This document shows, in pieces, positions 17,186 to 25,542 of a DNA stretch of 64,000 nt. The stretch's first letter is position 1. Each line of letters opens with the position of its first letter. The stretch covers positions 62,001-126,000 of the forward strand of contig NZ_QGOL01000013.1 of assembly GCF_003259255.1 (NCBI RefSeq), in the 5' to 3' direction. Made by a program: the position numbers and the translations under genes. The DNA comes from Algoriphagus litoralis (lineage in GTDB: Bacteria > Bacteroidota > Bacteroidia > Cytophagales > Cyclobacteriaceae). The notes beneath the pieces were generated by a model, which saw only the letters and a list, made by a program, of their open reading frames with translations, did no database searches and had not been told where the DNA came from.

Positions 17186-17428
17186 ATGAAAGTGGACAAA
17201 ATGGAAAAATTGGTGGCTGATGTCATCGAAAAGTTGGGAAAATTGAAGCATGCAGATCTAGCTGCAGATCTTAGCTGGTGCTGGGTAAGTTTCCAAAATG
17301 ATCAGAATCCGGTGGGTGTAATTGAAAAAGCTTCACAAGCTGTAGCTGCTTTCAAAGAGGTAAGAGAGAAAAATGCAAAGGCCGTTTCAAAAAAATTGGT
17401 AGAAGACTTAGAAAAAGCTCTGGCTTAA
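17186..17428 (+). CDS. Small conserved-looking helical protein, unknown function
   Basis: 80 residues from the ATG at 17186 (an ATG at 17126 would add 20 residues resembling untranslated sequence). It is predicted almost all helical and rich in Lys, Ala and Glu, with one aromatic patch LSWCWVSFQND in the middle and a C-terminal amphipathic helix (KAVSKKLVEDLEKALA). No signal peptide or known motif. It shares a bidirectional terminator with the convergent rplI. The size and charge pattern resemble small histone- or scaffold-like proteins, but that is only an impression. Confidence 0.7.
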   Translation: MKVDKMEKLVADVIEKLGKLKHADLAADLSWCWVSFQNDQNPVGVIEKASQAVAAFKEVREKNAKAVSKKLVEDLEKALA

Positions 17429-17435
17429 TTCAAAA

Positions 17436-17463
17436 AAAAAGCTCGCTGAAAGGCGAGCTTTTT
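17436..17463. terminator. Bidirectional terminator between small helical gene and rplI
   Basis: Stem AAAAAGCTCGC and GCGAGCTTTTT around the loop TGAAAG works on both strands, ending transcription of the plus-strand small gene and the minus-strand rpsF-rpsR-rplI operon. Confidence 0.88.
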
Positions 17464-17482
17464 AATTTATTGGTATGATTGC

Positions 17483-17926
17483 TTATTCTCCAGAGACAAC
17501 AAACTTCACTTTGGTTTTTACTTCTCTGTGTAGATCGATGTCTGCAGAGAATTCTCCTGCACCGTCTACCGGTACACCAATTGAGATTTTCTTTCTGTCA
17601 ATTTCGAAACCTTGGGTTGCCAACGCATCAGATATCTGAAGTGTAGTCACTTTTCCAAAGATTTTTCCCGAATCACCGATTTTTGCTTTGATTTCCAAAG
17701 TTACCTCAGCAAGTTTAGCTGCGATATTTTCAGCCTCAGTTTTGATTTTTTCAGCTTTGTGAGCAGCCTGCTTGATGTTCTCAGCAAGAATCTTTCTGTT
17801 TGAATCGGTAGCCAACACAGCAAAACCCTGAGGAATCAGGTAATTTCTTCCGTAGCCTGGCTTTACTGCTACAAGGTCATTTTTGTAGCCAAGACCTTTT
17901 ATGTCTGTTTTTAGAATGATATCCAT
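17483..17926 (-). CDS. rplI: 50S ribosomal protein L9
   Basis: 147 residues. The N-terminal rRNA-binding domain begins MDIILKTDIKGLGYKNDLVAVKPGYGRNYLIPQG in the classic L9 pattern, followed by the long connecting helix (residues about 40-75) and the C-terminal domain. It is the last gene of the rpsF-rpsR-rplI operon, 39 bp after rpsR, and is followed by the shared terminator. It is part of the large ribosomal subunit near the L1 stalk. Confidence 0.97.
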   Translation of the reverse strand: MDIILKTDIKGLGYKNDLVAVKPGYGRNYLIPQGFAVLATDSNRKILAENIKQAAHKAEKIKTEAENIAAKLAEVTLEIKAKIGDSGKIFGKVTTLQISDALATQGFEIDRKKISIGVPVDGAGEFSADIDLHREVKTKVKFVVSGE

Positions 17927-17965
17927 TTGTAATGATCTTTTTTGATTGAACGATACAAGACCGAA

Positions 17966-18217
17966 TTATTTCAAACCATCGGTTACGAATGGCAACAAAG
18001 CCAAATGTCTTGCTTTTTTGATAGCCTGAGCTACCTTTCTCTGGTATTTTGCAGAGTTTCCGGTAAGTCTTCTAGGAAGGATTTTACCTTGTTCGTTGAC
18101 GAATTTTAAAAGGAAGTTTGGATCCTTGTAGTCGATATATTTGATACCGTGCTTCTTGAATCGGCAATATTTCTTCCGGATTTCGTTTCTGTTGATTGGT
18201 TCGTTTACTAGTGTCAT
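17966..18217 (-). CDS. rpsR: 30S ribosomal protein S18
   Basis: 83 residues, with the family core [37 protein letters not shown] and [21 protein letters not shown]. It lacks the zinc-type Cys pair and has a single Cys. Its ATG shares one base with the stop of rpsF (TAATG), so the two are translationally coupled. It forms a pair with S6 on the small-subunit platform. Confidence 0.97.
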   Translation of the reverse strand: MTLVNEPINRNEIRKKYCRFKKHGIKYIDYKDPNFLLKFVNEQGKILPRRLTGNSAKYQRKVAQAIKKARHLALLPFVTDGLK

Positions 18218-18582
18218 TAGGCTTCCTCTTTAACTTCTACTTTTTTGTTAAACTCTCCTTTTCTTCTTCTGTCGGCATAAGCAATAGAATGCTTGTCCAA
18301 CACAGTAGTCAAGAATCGCATCACTTTCTCATCACGTCTAAGCTCTAGCTCAAACTTACGGATGATAGTGGGATCGGCCTTGAACTCAACCAGTACGTAA
18401 AACCCTGTTGTCTTTTTCTCAATGGTGTACGCCATTTTCTTAAGACCCCAGTTCTCCACATTGATAACATCTGCCCCCTCTTCTTTTAACAAGTTTACAA
18501 ACTTGTCGACGGTATCCTTCATCTGAACATCAGACAAAACGGGAGTTAAAATGAATACCGTCTCATAATTTCTTTGGAACAT
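18217..18582 (-). CDS. rpsF: 30S ribosomal protein S6
   Basis: 121 residues with the S6 ferredoxin-like fold: [16 protein letters not shown] at the start, [24 protein letters not shown] in the middle and [17 protein letters not shown] later, ending in a charged tail (KKVEVKEEA). First gene of the rpsF-rpsR-rplI operon, with a fully consensus promoter 38 bp upstream. It binds S18 in the small-subunit platform. Confidence 0.97.
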   Translation of the reverse strand: MFQRNYETVFILTPVLSDVQMKDTVDKFVNLLKEEGADVINVENWGLKKMAYTIEKKTTGFYVLVEFKADPTIIRKFELELRRDEKVMRFLTTVLDKHSIAYADRRRKGEFNKKVEVKEEA

Positions 18583-18619
18583 TTTTTAATGTGTTTAAGG
18601 AATTTGAATAAACAGACCG

Positions 18620-18651
18620 CAAAAGTAGAGGAAATGGCGCTGTTTTCCAAA
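18620..18651 (-). promoter_or_regulatory. Promoter of rpsF-rpsR-rplI operon
   Basis: TTTG (complement of 18648-18651), a 20-nt spacer and TACTTTTG (complement of 18620-18627) match the Bacteroidota consensus exactly. The predicted start is near 18612, giving a leader of about 30 nt. Confidence 0.75.
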
Positions 18652-18682
18652 TATTTGTCAAAAATCAGATGAGGTATAAAAC

Positions 18683-18708
18683 AAAAAAGTCCCGCACTTG
18701 CGGGACTT
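18683..18708 (-). terminator. Rho-independent terminator after coiled-coil membrane protein gene
   Basis: Minus-strand stem AAGTCCCGC pairs with GCGGGACTT around a short loop, followed by TTTTTTG. It lies 20 bp after the stop of the 309-residue gene. Confidence 0.88.
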
Positions 18709-18727
18709 CAAAAATGGGAGTGTCTAA

Positions 18728-19657
18728 TTATTTCACGGTAAAGGTCTTTGTGCCTATCTGGTAGTTGTCTACAAAAATCCGTACCTCATGACTTCCTGAC
18801 GCATAATCTGACCCTTTTTCGTAATAGAATGTCAACTCTTGCTCGGAATTATCAAATATGATGTCTTGTTTGACTGTGTAAAATTGCTCGGCACCATTAA
18901 TCATAAATGTTCCTGAGCCCTTTGCGACATCGAAGATAGGTTGCGAGTTTCCGTCTAAAACCTGAACGTAAACATTTCTAGGGCCTTTTTCTGCTACTTT
19001 ATTGTCAGCAATGATAAAACTAACCTTGAGGCGTTCGATTTGCCGGTTTTTGAAATCCTTTGTTGTTTCAATTCGCTCTTTTCCCCGAGAATTGACTGCT
19101 GCGATAGTAATGTTTTCAGCTTTTAGCATAGATGCGACATCCACCTTGGCTTGAAGATCCTGTTTTTGAATGTTGAGCTGGACGACTTCTTCTTCTATTT
19201 CGGCTTGAGTGGTCTTCAGGTCTTGATTTTCCGCAAAAAGCTGCTGATTGGCGGCTCTCAATTCAAGAATTTCCTGATCTTTTTGGGCGATCAAGCCATT
19301 TAAGTTGGTAATCTTTCCATTGAGCGCGGCAATTTCAGAGGCACTCCGCTGTCTGGTCGAATTTCTTTCAGCAATTAGTTGATCTCTCACAGCCTCAAGT
19401 GCCTGGATATCTCCACCCAGTTTTTCTATTTCTTGGATCCTAAGGTCCAGTTGGTAGGTAACTGAGTCCAATCGTTTGTTGAGCTCATTGTTTTCCGTAG
19501 AAAGCAATAGAATTTCCTCAGTTTTTTTGGTGCGATCGACGTAGTCAGTGTAAAGTTTAATACCGCTGATAATTACTAACAAAACAAGGACAATAATGAT
19601 GATGTTCTTATTTTGATCTTTCTTTGAACCGGATTCCTTTTCGAAATTTGTGCTCAT
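18728..19657 (-). CDS. Membrane-anchored coiled-coil protein, unknown function
   Basis: 309 residues. A charged N-terminus precedes one membrane segment (IIIIVLVLLVIISGIKLY, about 19-36). Residues about 43-180 form a long heptad-rich coiled coil with many Gln, Glu, Leu and Asn. Residues about 195-309 form a beta-rich domain ending VRIFVDNYQIGTKTFTVK. The topology suggests a single-pass inner-membrane protein with the coiled coil and terminal domain outside the cytoplasm. It is monocistronic, divergent from the thiol methyltransferase gene by 28 bp, with its own terminator. Similar proteins are common in Cytophagales without known function; a structural or cell-envelope role is a guess. Confidence 0.8.
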   Translation of the reverse strand: MSTNFEKESGSKKDQNKNIIIIVLVLLVIISGIKLYTDYVDRTKKTEEILLLSTENNELNKRLDSVTYQLDLRIQEIEKLGGDIQALEAVRDQLIAERNSTRQRSASEIAALNGKITNLNGLIAQKDQEILELRAANQQLFAENQDLKTTQAEIEEEVVQLNIQKQDLQAKVDVASMLKAENITIAAVNSRGKERIETTKDFKNRQIERLKVSFIIADNKVAEKGPRNVYVQVLDGNSQPIFDVAKGSGTFMINGAEQFYTVKQDIIFDNSEQELTFYYEKGSDYASGSHEVRIFVDNYQIGTKTFTVK

Positions 19658-19685
19658 ATTTTGACTTAGTTAAAGGACTTGTGAA

Positions 19686-20270
19686 ATGCTGAATTTAGAT
19701 GAGAGTTTTTGGTCTTCCAGGTATCAGCTTGGCTATACAGGATGGGACATTGGATCTCCTTCACCTCCACTTTATCAATATCTTTGCCAACTTGATACTA
19801 AAAATATTACTGTCCTCGTTCCCGGGGCGGGAAATGCCCATGAAGTCGCTGCAGGTTGGGGTTTGGGCTTTAGAAGTATCTATCTGCTTGATATTTCAGA
19901 CCTTCCTATTTATAAATTTTTAGAAAATATTCCTTCTTTCCCACGCAATCATGCAATCCATCAGGACTTTTTTGAGCATGAGGGTAAATACGACTTGATC
20001 CTAGAGCAGACTTTTTTCTGCGCGATAGATCCAGATTTGAGAATTGAGTATGTTAAAAAAATGCATAGTCTTCTCAAACCAGAAGGCAGATTGGTTGGAG
20101 TTTTATTTGATCGATTGTTTCAAGCAGCAGGACCTCCTTTCGGTGGAAATACTGTGGAATACCGGGAGCTTTTTGGACCTTATTTTGAATTTGAAAAATT
20201 TGAATCCTGCTACAATTCCATCCCACCACGAATGGGTCAAGAATTGTTTATCAACTTAAAAAAAAACTAA
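19686..20270 (+). CDS. TPMT-family SAM-dependent thiol/halide methyltransferase-like
   Basis: 194 residues. The N-terminal FWSSRYQLGYTGWDIG followed by PPL is the hallmark of the thiopurine methyltransferase family. The SAM-binding glycine motif VLVPGAGNAHE lies near 44 and the acidic loop LLDISD near 68. EQTFFCAIDP near 108 and GGNTVEYRELFGPYF near 154 complete the fold. Family members methylate thiols, halides or related small nucleophiles. Its 3' end overlaps the convergent methyltransferase gene by 4 bp. The substrate is unknown. Confidence 0.87.
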   Translation: MLNLDESFWSSRYQLGYTGWDIGSPSPPLYQYLCQLDTKNITVLVPGAGNAHEVAAGWGLGFRSIYLLDISDLPIYKFLENIPSFPRNHAIHQDFFEHEGKYDLILEQTFFCAIDPDLRIEYVKKMHSLLKPEGRLVGVLFDRLFQAAGPPFGGNTVEYRELFGPYFEFEKFESCYNSIPPRMGQELFINLKKN

Positions 20271-21070
20271 ATGTCAAGGATTAAATCCTGCTTTCTTCCT
20301 GGGTTTTCAAAGAACACAATCCCGCATTCATAAAAATCCATGGTCAATTTCACCCTTGGGTTGGCTTTTATTTCTCCCCAAGCTTGTTCCATCTCCGGTG
20401 TCCAGTGAATATCTCCTACAGCTAAAATTGACTGGCTATGTGTTTTTGGAAGCATGGATTCAAAAGCAAACATGGTCCCGTCATAGGTGTGATTGGCATC
20501 GATCAGAGCGAAGTCAACTTGAGGGATCTGACTGAGAACAATTGGTAGACTCTCCTTTATTTGTCCTAAAATAAATTCAGTTCGACCGGGATAGGGTTCA
20601 CGTTTAGCGATTTTTTGAATTTCAGAGGAGCCTTCAAATGAATAAAGCTTTCCGTTGGTTTTGAGGCTGAGGTACCTGGTAGAAAGTCCCACACAAGTCC
20701 CAAGTTCGACAACATGTTTTGCAGGAGTAAGGGTACAGAAATATTGGTAAAGTGAGCAGAATTTAATTCCGCTAGTGGAATATCTGGTGATATCCGCGAT
20801 GCTTCTGGAGGCTTCAGGTACTTTTTTTGAACCTGCACCCAGATCCTCAACTTCAATTTCTGAACGATCATTCAGAAGTGAATTTCTGAATGATTCAAAG
20901 GTTGGATTTCCTGATTTGTTTTGGTTTAAATACTCGATCAGCTCACTGTAAATGCGAAAGACAAAGGGCGATTGTTGACTATATCGGTCCTCTTTTTTTA
21001 ACCAATACTTGAGAAAAGCCCTAGCACCAAAAAGCCAATCTCCCAATTTAATTTTGAAAAATAGTGGCAA
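20267..21070 (-). CDS. Class I SAM-dependent methyltransferase (O-methyltransferase-like)
   Basis: 267 residues. The C-terminal half is a Rossmann methyltransferase: motif I VVELGTCVGLSTRYLS near 114, an acidic residue in LYSFEGSS near 135, FALIDANHTYDGT near 180 (DxNH metal-type motif of the methyltransferase-24/cation-dependent group) and GDIHWTPEMEQAW near 215. The N-terminal about 90 residues are less conserved. It starts inside the 3' end of apaG (23-bp overlap at 21048-21070), so it probably follows apaG on one mRNA. It converges on the thiol methyltransferase with no terminator between them. The acceptor is unknown. Confidence 0.82.
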   Translation of the reverse strand: MPLFFKIKLGDWLFGARAFLKYWLKKEDRYSQQSPFVFRIYSELIEYLNQNKSGNPTFESFRNSLLNDRSEIEVEDLGAGSKKVPEASRSIADITRYSTSGIKFCSLYQYFCTLTPAKHVVELGTCVGLSTRYLSLKTNGKLYSFEGSSEIQKIAKREPYPGRTEFILGQIKESLPIVLSQIPQVDFALIDANHTYDGTMFAFESMLPKTHSQSILAVGDIHWTPEMEQAWGEIKANPRVKLTMDFYECGIVFFENPGRKQDLILDI

Positions 21071-21434
21071 TCATCTGGAATTCAGGAACTACGACTTCGA
21101 TGAGTTTGCCATCAAAAAGTTTTTCCATGGTGTAGGTACCATTCATTTTGCCAATACCTGATTTCAGATTGCAGCCAGAAACGTACGAATGCGAATCGCC
21201 AGGTTCTAAAACGGGTTGTTGGCCAACCACACCATTTCCTTCCACTATCTTTGATTCTTCGGCTGCATCAAAAACCTCCCATTTTCTTCTGAGAAGTTGA
21301 TAGGTATGCTGACTTTTGTTTTCGATGGTAACCTTGTAGGTGAATACAAAGTGATGTTGCAGAGGGTTAGAAAATTCTGCTTGGTAGGTCACCTCAACAC
21401 TAACTTTAATTCCTTCTGTAACTGAAATAACCAT
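21048..21434 (-). CDS. apaG: ApaG domain protein
   Basis: About 128 residues from the ATG at 21434 (an ATG four codons upstream at 21446 is also possible). The ApaG immunoglobulin-like fold is evident: VTYQAEFSNP, HFVFTYKVTIENKSQHTYQLLRRKWEV, EGNGVVGQQPVLEPGDSHSYVSGC and GKMNGTYTM. E. coli ApaG is linked genetically to cobalt/magnesium efflux; the fold also occurs in protein-binding domains such as F-box proteins. The downstream methyltransferase start lies within its 3' end. Its molecular role is not shown by the sequence. Confidence 0.93.
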   Translation of the reverse strand: MVISVTEGIKVSVEVTYQAEFSNPLQHHFVFTYKVTIENKSQHTYQLLRRKWEVFDAAEESKIVEGNGVVGQQPVLEPGDSHSYVSGCNLKSGIGKMNGTYTMEKLFDGKLIEVVVPEFQMIATIFQN

Positions 21435-21491
21435 GGGAAAATGCATTAAAATGGATTTAATTTACAATTAAAGATGAACAAATCAAGTAGT

Positions 21492-22154
21492 ATGCAAGTG
21501 AAAATCGAAGATAGTTGGAAAAAAGTATTAAGTGAAATTTTTGAAAGGGACTTTTTTCAACGCTTAGTTTCCTTTGTAAAAGACGAATATCAAAATCAGC
21601 AGGTTTTCCCTCCGGGAAAAGAAATTTTCAATGCATTCCACCACTGCCCAATTGATTCTGTTAAAGTAGTTATTTTAGGTCAAGACCCCTATCACGGTCC
21701 AGGTCAAGCACATGGTCTCTCTTTTTCGGTTAAGCCCGGAGTGCCATTCCCACCCAGTCTTCTGAATATTTTGAAGGAAATAAAGTCTGACATCGGTAAG
21801 GATATGCCTCCAAATGGAGATTTGACGCGATGGGCTCAACAAGGAGTTTTTCTCTTGAATGCTACTTTGACTGTCCGGGCAAATCAGGCTGGTTCTCATC
21901 AAAATCAAGGGTGGGAGACGTTCACAGATGAGGTGATCAAGGCTGTAAATGATCATCGGCAAAATGTAGTATTCATGCTTTGGGGTGCCTATGCCCAAAA
22001 AAAAGCAGATCTAATCGACAATACCAAGCATCTGGTATTGAAAGCACCTCATCCTAGTCCACTATCGGCCCATCGTGGATTTTTGGGGTGTAAGCATTTT
22101 TCAATGGCCAATCAATACCTCTCTGAAAGAAACATCAAACCCATAAACTGGTGA
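21492..22154 (+). CDS. ung: Uracil-DNA glycosylase, family 1
   Basis: About 220 residues from the ATG at 21492 (an ATG at 21474 adds six residues). It removes uracil from DNA to start base excision repair. Catalytic motif GQDPYHGPGQAHGLSF carries the water-activating Asp. PFPPSLLNILKE, LLNATLTVRANQAGSH, FMLWGAYAQKK and the Leu-intercalation motif HPSPLSAHRGFLG follow in the correct order. Its 5' end is divergent from apaG by about 50 bp. A hairpin lies immediately after the stop. Confidence 0.97.
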   Translation: MQVKIEDSWKKVLSEIFERDFFQRLVSFVKDEYQNQQVFPPGKEIFNAFHHCPIDSVKVVILGQDPYHGPGQAHGLSFSVKPGVPFPPSLLNILKEIKSDIGKDMPPNGDLTRWAQQGVFLLNATLTVRANQAGSHQNQGWETFTDEVIKAVNDHRQNVVFMLWGAYAQKKADLIDNTKHLVLKAPHPSPLSAHRGFLGCKHFSMANQYLSERNIKPINW

Positions 22155-22159
22155 AAAAA

Positions 22160-22183
22160 AATCCCCGAATTTCTTCGGGGATT
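22160..22183 (-). terminator. Terminator of the parA-parB-dapB-lepB operon
   Basis: Stem AATCCCCGAA (22160-22169) pairs with TTCGGGGATT (22174-22183). On the minus strand it is followed by eight T residues, so it mainly ends the lepB transcript; the plus side, after ung, has only a weak T stretch. Confidence 0.88.
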
Positions 22184-22189
22184 TATCAG

Positions 22190-23266
22190 CTATTCGATGC
22201 CTTTGAAGAATCTGTTCCAGCGGATTTTACTGAACATGGATTCATATTTGTCAAGGGAAAGCCAGAGAAACCATGCTTTGCCGACGATGTGATCTTCGGG
22301 CACAAATCCCCAATACCTAGAGTCTAGGGAATCGTGACGATTGTCGCCCATCATGAAATAATAGTTTTGTTTGAAGGTGTACGTCTCGACCTTTTGTCCA
22401 TCGATGAATAAGCCACCCTCTTTGATCTCGACCTGATCGTGTCCTTCATATTTTTCTATGGTAAATCCATAACGGATCACATTATCAGCAGTCATGTCTA
22501 TTGTCCATCCTTCTGCTGGTATTTGTAGTGGCCCGTAGTTGTCTCGATTCCAATTGTAATTTGATCCTTTTGGAAAGATGCTGTCCTCTGCTTCACCTTT
22601 GCCCATGATTCGTTTGGATACAGATACTACAACAGGAGAACTTTTGAGTCTTTCTACTGTTTGATCGGTACACCAAATCAGGTATCCTGCCCCGTTGGAG
22701 AAGGCCATAAAACTCTCTGGATTGATTCCATAATCAGCGAAAAAATCCACTGTCAAAGGTCGGTTGGTAATCAAATCATAGGAATATTGCATTTCTGCAG
22801 GTTTTGGAGAATTCTCTCCATTTACTGTCAAATCACCATCTTTTATCTCAATTACATCGCCTGGGATGCCTACAGCCCGTTTGATGTAGTTGGTTTTTAG
22901 ATCGCTGGGATATTGAAATTCCACTGGGTAATTGAAAACCACCACATCATTTCGCTCCACATCACTGAATCCCGGAAGCCTGAAATAAGGGATTTCTATG
23001 GCATCGGAATACGAAGGAATTTCTGTTCCCCAGATTTTTTGATGTGTCAGGGGTACTTGGAGAGGGGTTTTGGGAATTCTAGTTCCATAGTGCATTTTAC
23101 TTACGAAAAGAAAATCTCCTACTAGAAGAGACTTTTCCATAGATGCTGTAGGAATGGTAAACGGCTCAAGTAAAAGCCAACGAATCAAGCTGGCAGCGAC
23201 TACTGCAAAAACGAGAGCATCCACCCACTCCCGAACTGCTGATTTTTTGTTTTTTGTTTGGCTCAT
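22190..23266 (-). CDS. lepB: Signal peptidase I
   Basis: 358 residues. An N-terminal membrane segment (about 16-32) is followed by catalytic Ser42 in FTIPTASMEKSLLVGD and catalytic Lys about 129 in NYIKRAVGIPGD. The late family box GDNRHDSLDSRYWGFVPEDHIVGKA lies near 310. A long insert between the Lys box and GDNR box is usual for Bacteroidota LepB. It cleaves signal peptides of secreted proteins at the outer face of the inner membrane. It is the last gene of the five-gene minus-strand unit, 15 bp after dapB, and is followed by a terminator. Confidence 0.96.
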   Translation of the reverse strand: MSQTKNKKSAVREWVDALVFAVVAASLIRWLLLEPFTIPTASMEKSLLVGDFLFVSKMHYGTRIPKTPLQVPLTHQKIWGTEIPSYSDAIEIPYFRLPGFSDVERNDVVVFNYPVEFQYPSDLKTNYIKRAVGIPGDVIEIKDGDLTVNGENSPKPAEMQYSYDLITNRPLTVDFFADYGINPESFMAFSNGAGYLIWCTDQTVERLKSSPVVVSVSKRIMGKGEAEDSIFPKGSNYNWNRDNYGPLQIPAEGWTIDMTADNVIRYGFTIEKYEGHDQVEIKEGGLFIDGQKVETYTFKQNYYFMMGDNRHDSLDSRYWGFVPEDHIVGKAWFLWLSLDKYESMFSKIRWNRFFKGIE

Positions 23267-23281
23267 GTGCTAGTATTTGTT

Positions 23282-24004
23282 TCAGAAAGATAGAAAATCA
23301 TCCATTGAAAGTACTCCTTTTTTACCCTGAATCCATTCAGCCACCAAAACTGCGCCAAGGGCAAATCCTTGCCTGCTGTGTGCGGTATGACTGATTTCAA
23401 TTTGGTCGATTTCAGACCTATAGCGAATAATATGGGTACCTGGAGCTGGGTCAATTCGCTTGGCTGTAATGGGAATGGACTGTTCGGTATCGTGCGATTG
23501 TCCGCTCAAGTGCCATTCATTTAACTTGTCCATGTTTCGGAGGATACCCTCTGCCAAGGTAATTGCAGTACCGGAAGGCGCGTCCTTTTTTTCCGTATGG
23601 TGAATTTCCTCGATTGAAGTGTGATACCCACTCGTTTCATTCATCAGTTTGGCAAGAAATTCATTGATTTTAAAAAAGATGTTTACTCCGATACTGTAGT
23701 TGGAAGCATAAAAAAAAGCACCCTTTTGAGCAGTGGTCAACTCTTCGATTTCAGCCTTTCGAGCTAGCCATCCGGTAGTTCCTGATACGACTGGGATTCC
23801 TCGAGTCATGGCCCATGTGATGTTTTCTACTGCGGCTTCCGGTTGGCTAAACTCAATAGCTACATCAATTTTAGAGGGGTTGAGAGAATTTAAATCCTCT
23901 CTATTGTCAATGTTGATTTTTCCGGCGATGGTATGGCCACGGGATTCAGCGAGTTCGCCGATGATTTTTCCCATTTTACCATATCCTAGAATTACGATGT
24001 TCAT
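23282..24004 (-). CDS. dapB: 4-hydroxy-tetrahydrodipicolinate reductase
   Basis: 240 residues, lysine/diaminopimelate pathway, NAD(P)H-dependent. It shows the Rossmann start MNIVILGYGKMGKIIGELAE, GIPVVSGTTGW near 90, the catalytic region SIEEIHHTEKKDAPSGTA near 127 (His pair and Lys) and IIRYRSEIDQIEISHTAHSRQGFALGA. The product feeds peptidoglycan and lysine synthesis. It shares one base with the stop of the upstream DUF5683 gene, so it is translationally coupled to it. Confidence 0.96.
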   Translation of the reverse strand: MNIVILGYGKMGKIIGELAESRGHTIAGKINIDNREDLNSLNPSKIDVAIEFSQPEAAVENITWAMTRGIPVVSGTTGWLARKAEIEELTTAQKGAFFYASNYSIGVNIFFKINEFLAKLMNETSGYHTSIEEIHHTEKKDAPSGTAITLAEGILRNMDKLNEWHLSGQSHDTEQSIPITAKRIDPAPGTHIIRYRSEIDQIEISHTAHSRQGFALGAVLVAEWIQGKKGVLSMDDFLSF

Positions 24005-24621
24005 TATTTGAATTGAAGTTTAAAAGATAGGCCCATTGAATTACCCGCTGAGGCGAAAGTACCGACATTTGGTTCGATTTTCATGGAAATATCATCTGAA
24101 ATATCGAAGCCAGAAAGGTGGGCGTCCACATTTGCATCGATTAAATTAAGGGCATAAATAGCTGCCAAAAGGAGAATTGTCAGATCTCTGTTTTGCCTCC
24201 AATAGTCTACGTTTCTTACCAATGCTTCTCGATTCAATGAAGGAAACTGGCTGGTGTCTCCATCATCGAATGCAAATAGGGCAGTCCGGAAGGTTTGGTA
24301 TCGCTTGTTGTTGTAGCCTATGAAATAGATGTCGGTCATAAACCCAGCATACAGGATAGGTACTTTCCAGGCTTTGTTATTGTAGACCTGCCCAGCACCA
24401 GGGAGAACTGCGGATAGAATAGTAGCTTTTTTTGGGTTTTTGGGAAGGCTGGAATAGTCTGGCTTATCTTTTTCCCGTTTAGTATCATTTTCTACTACTT
24501 CAATTTCAGATTGAGTCTGAGCGAAGATTGGACTGGATACAAGAAACATCAAAAGCAAAATCCCCAAGGAAATCCATGGGGTTTTTATTTTTGCGCTTGA
24601 ATGTGAAAGTTTTGGATTCAA
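24004..24621 (-). CDS. DUF5683 membrane/secreted protein
   Basis: 205 residues. A hydrophobic N-terminal segment (about 17-34) ends in a likely signal-peptidase site near FAQ. The DUF5683 core follows: PKKATILSAVLPGAGQVYNNKAWKVPILYAGF and NVDYWRQNRDLTILLLAAIYALNLIDANVDAHLSGFDIS. The family is nearly confined to Bacteroidota and typically sits between parB and dapB, as here. The GAGQ and NxxDAxVDAH segments are the conserved parts. No function is established. Confidence 0.88.
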   Translation of the reverse strand: MNPKLSHSSAKIKTPWISLGILLLMFLVSSPIFAQTQSEIEVVENDTKREKDKPDYSSLPKNPKKATILSAVLPGAGQVYNNKAWKVPILYAGFMTDIYFIGYNNKRYQTFRTALFAFDDGDTSQFPSLNREALVRNVDYWRQNRDLTILLLAAIYALNLIDANVDAHLSGFDISDDISMKIEPNVGTFASAGNSMGLSFKLQFK

Positions 24622-24624
24622 TTT

Positions 24625-25542
24625 TCAGATGATTTCGAGTATTTCAAGAATTCGATTCAGATCTGTGGCGGAATTAAATGGGATCTTGATTTCACCTTTA
24701 TTTTTTTCGTCAGCTTTCAAGGCAACTTTGGTCCCGAAATGGGATGCTAGTCGCTGCTGAATTTTGTTGATCTCGTATTTGCGGACGGGGTCGAGTCCAG
24801 TAGAAGGCTTTGTTTTTTCTTCTTTGCCTTCATTCAGTGCTTTCACCAGAGCTTCCACATTGCGGACACTTAATCCTTCGTCTACGGTTTTCTTAAAAAT
24901 CGCCAACTGTTTATCTACGTCCTCAATATTGATAAGTGCGCGGGCATGCCCCATGGACAGTTGTTGGTCCCGTATCGCGGCTTGGATAGTGGGAGGGAGC
25001 TTCAGTAGTCTGAGGTAATTATTGACAGTCGTTCTGTTTTTTCCTACGCGGTCGCCGAGCTCTTCTTGCTTAAGGCTACACTCGACCAGTAGTCTTTGGT
25101 AGGAATTTGCAATTTCGAGCGCGTTTAGGTTTTCTCGCTGAATGTTCTCAATCAAGGCCATTTCCAGCATTTGCTGGTCATTGGCTGTTCGCACATAAGC
25201 AGGGATCTGTGTCAATCCTGCAATTTTTGAAGCCTGAAATCTACGCTCTCCGGAAATGAGTTGGTACTCGTTTGGAGCAAGTTTTCTTACAGTGATCGGT
25301 TGTATGATTCCCTGGACCTGAATAGAATCGGCAAGTTCCTGAAGGGCATTTTTGTCAAAGTGTACCCGAGGCTGATAGGGGTTGACCTGAATCTCTCCAA
25401 GGGGAATCTCAAAAATCCCGGTTTTTGCGATTTCCGGAAGAATTTCATTCGATTTATGTTTAGCAGGGCTATCTTCTAAAAGTGCTCCAAGGCCTCTGCC
25501 TAATGCGTTTTTTTTGTTGGGCTTATTCTCTGACATAATCAT
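24625..25542 (-). CDS. parB: Chromosome-partitioning protein ParB
   Basis: 305 residues. The ParB N-terminal CTPase domain begins near 44 ([18 protein letters not shown]), with the [12 protein letters not shown] motif near 118 and the [14 protein letters not shown] box near 153. The HTH that reads parS follows ([24 protein letters not shown]), then [11 protein letters not shown] and a C-terminal dimerisation part. The ATG overlaps the parA stop by four bases (ATGA). No palindromic parS resembling TGTTTCACGTGAAACA was seen within the window. It loads on parS and works with ParA to segregate origins. Confidence 0.96.
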   Translation of the reverse strand: MIMSENKPNKKNALGRGLGALLEDSPAKHKSNEILPEIAKTGIFEIPLGEIQVNPYQPRVHFDKNALQELADSIQVQGIIQPITVRKLAPNEYQLISGERRFQASKIAGLTQIPAYVRTANDQQMLEMALIENIQRENLNALEIANSYQRLLVECSLKQEELGDRVGKNRTTVNNYLRLLKLPPTIQAAIRDQQLSMGHARALINIEDVDKQLAIFKKTVDEGLSVRNVEALVKALNEGKEEKTKPSTGLDPVRKYEINKIQQRLASHFGTKVALKADEKNKGEIKIPFNSATDLNRILEILEII

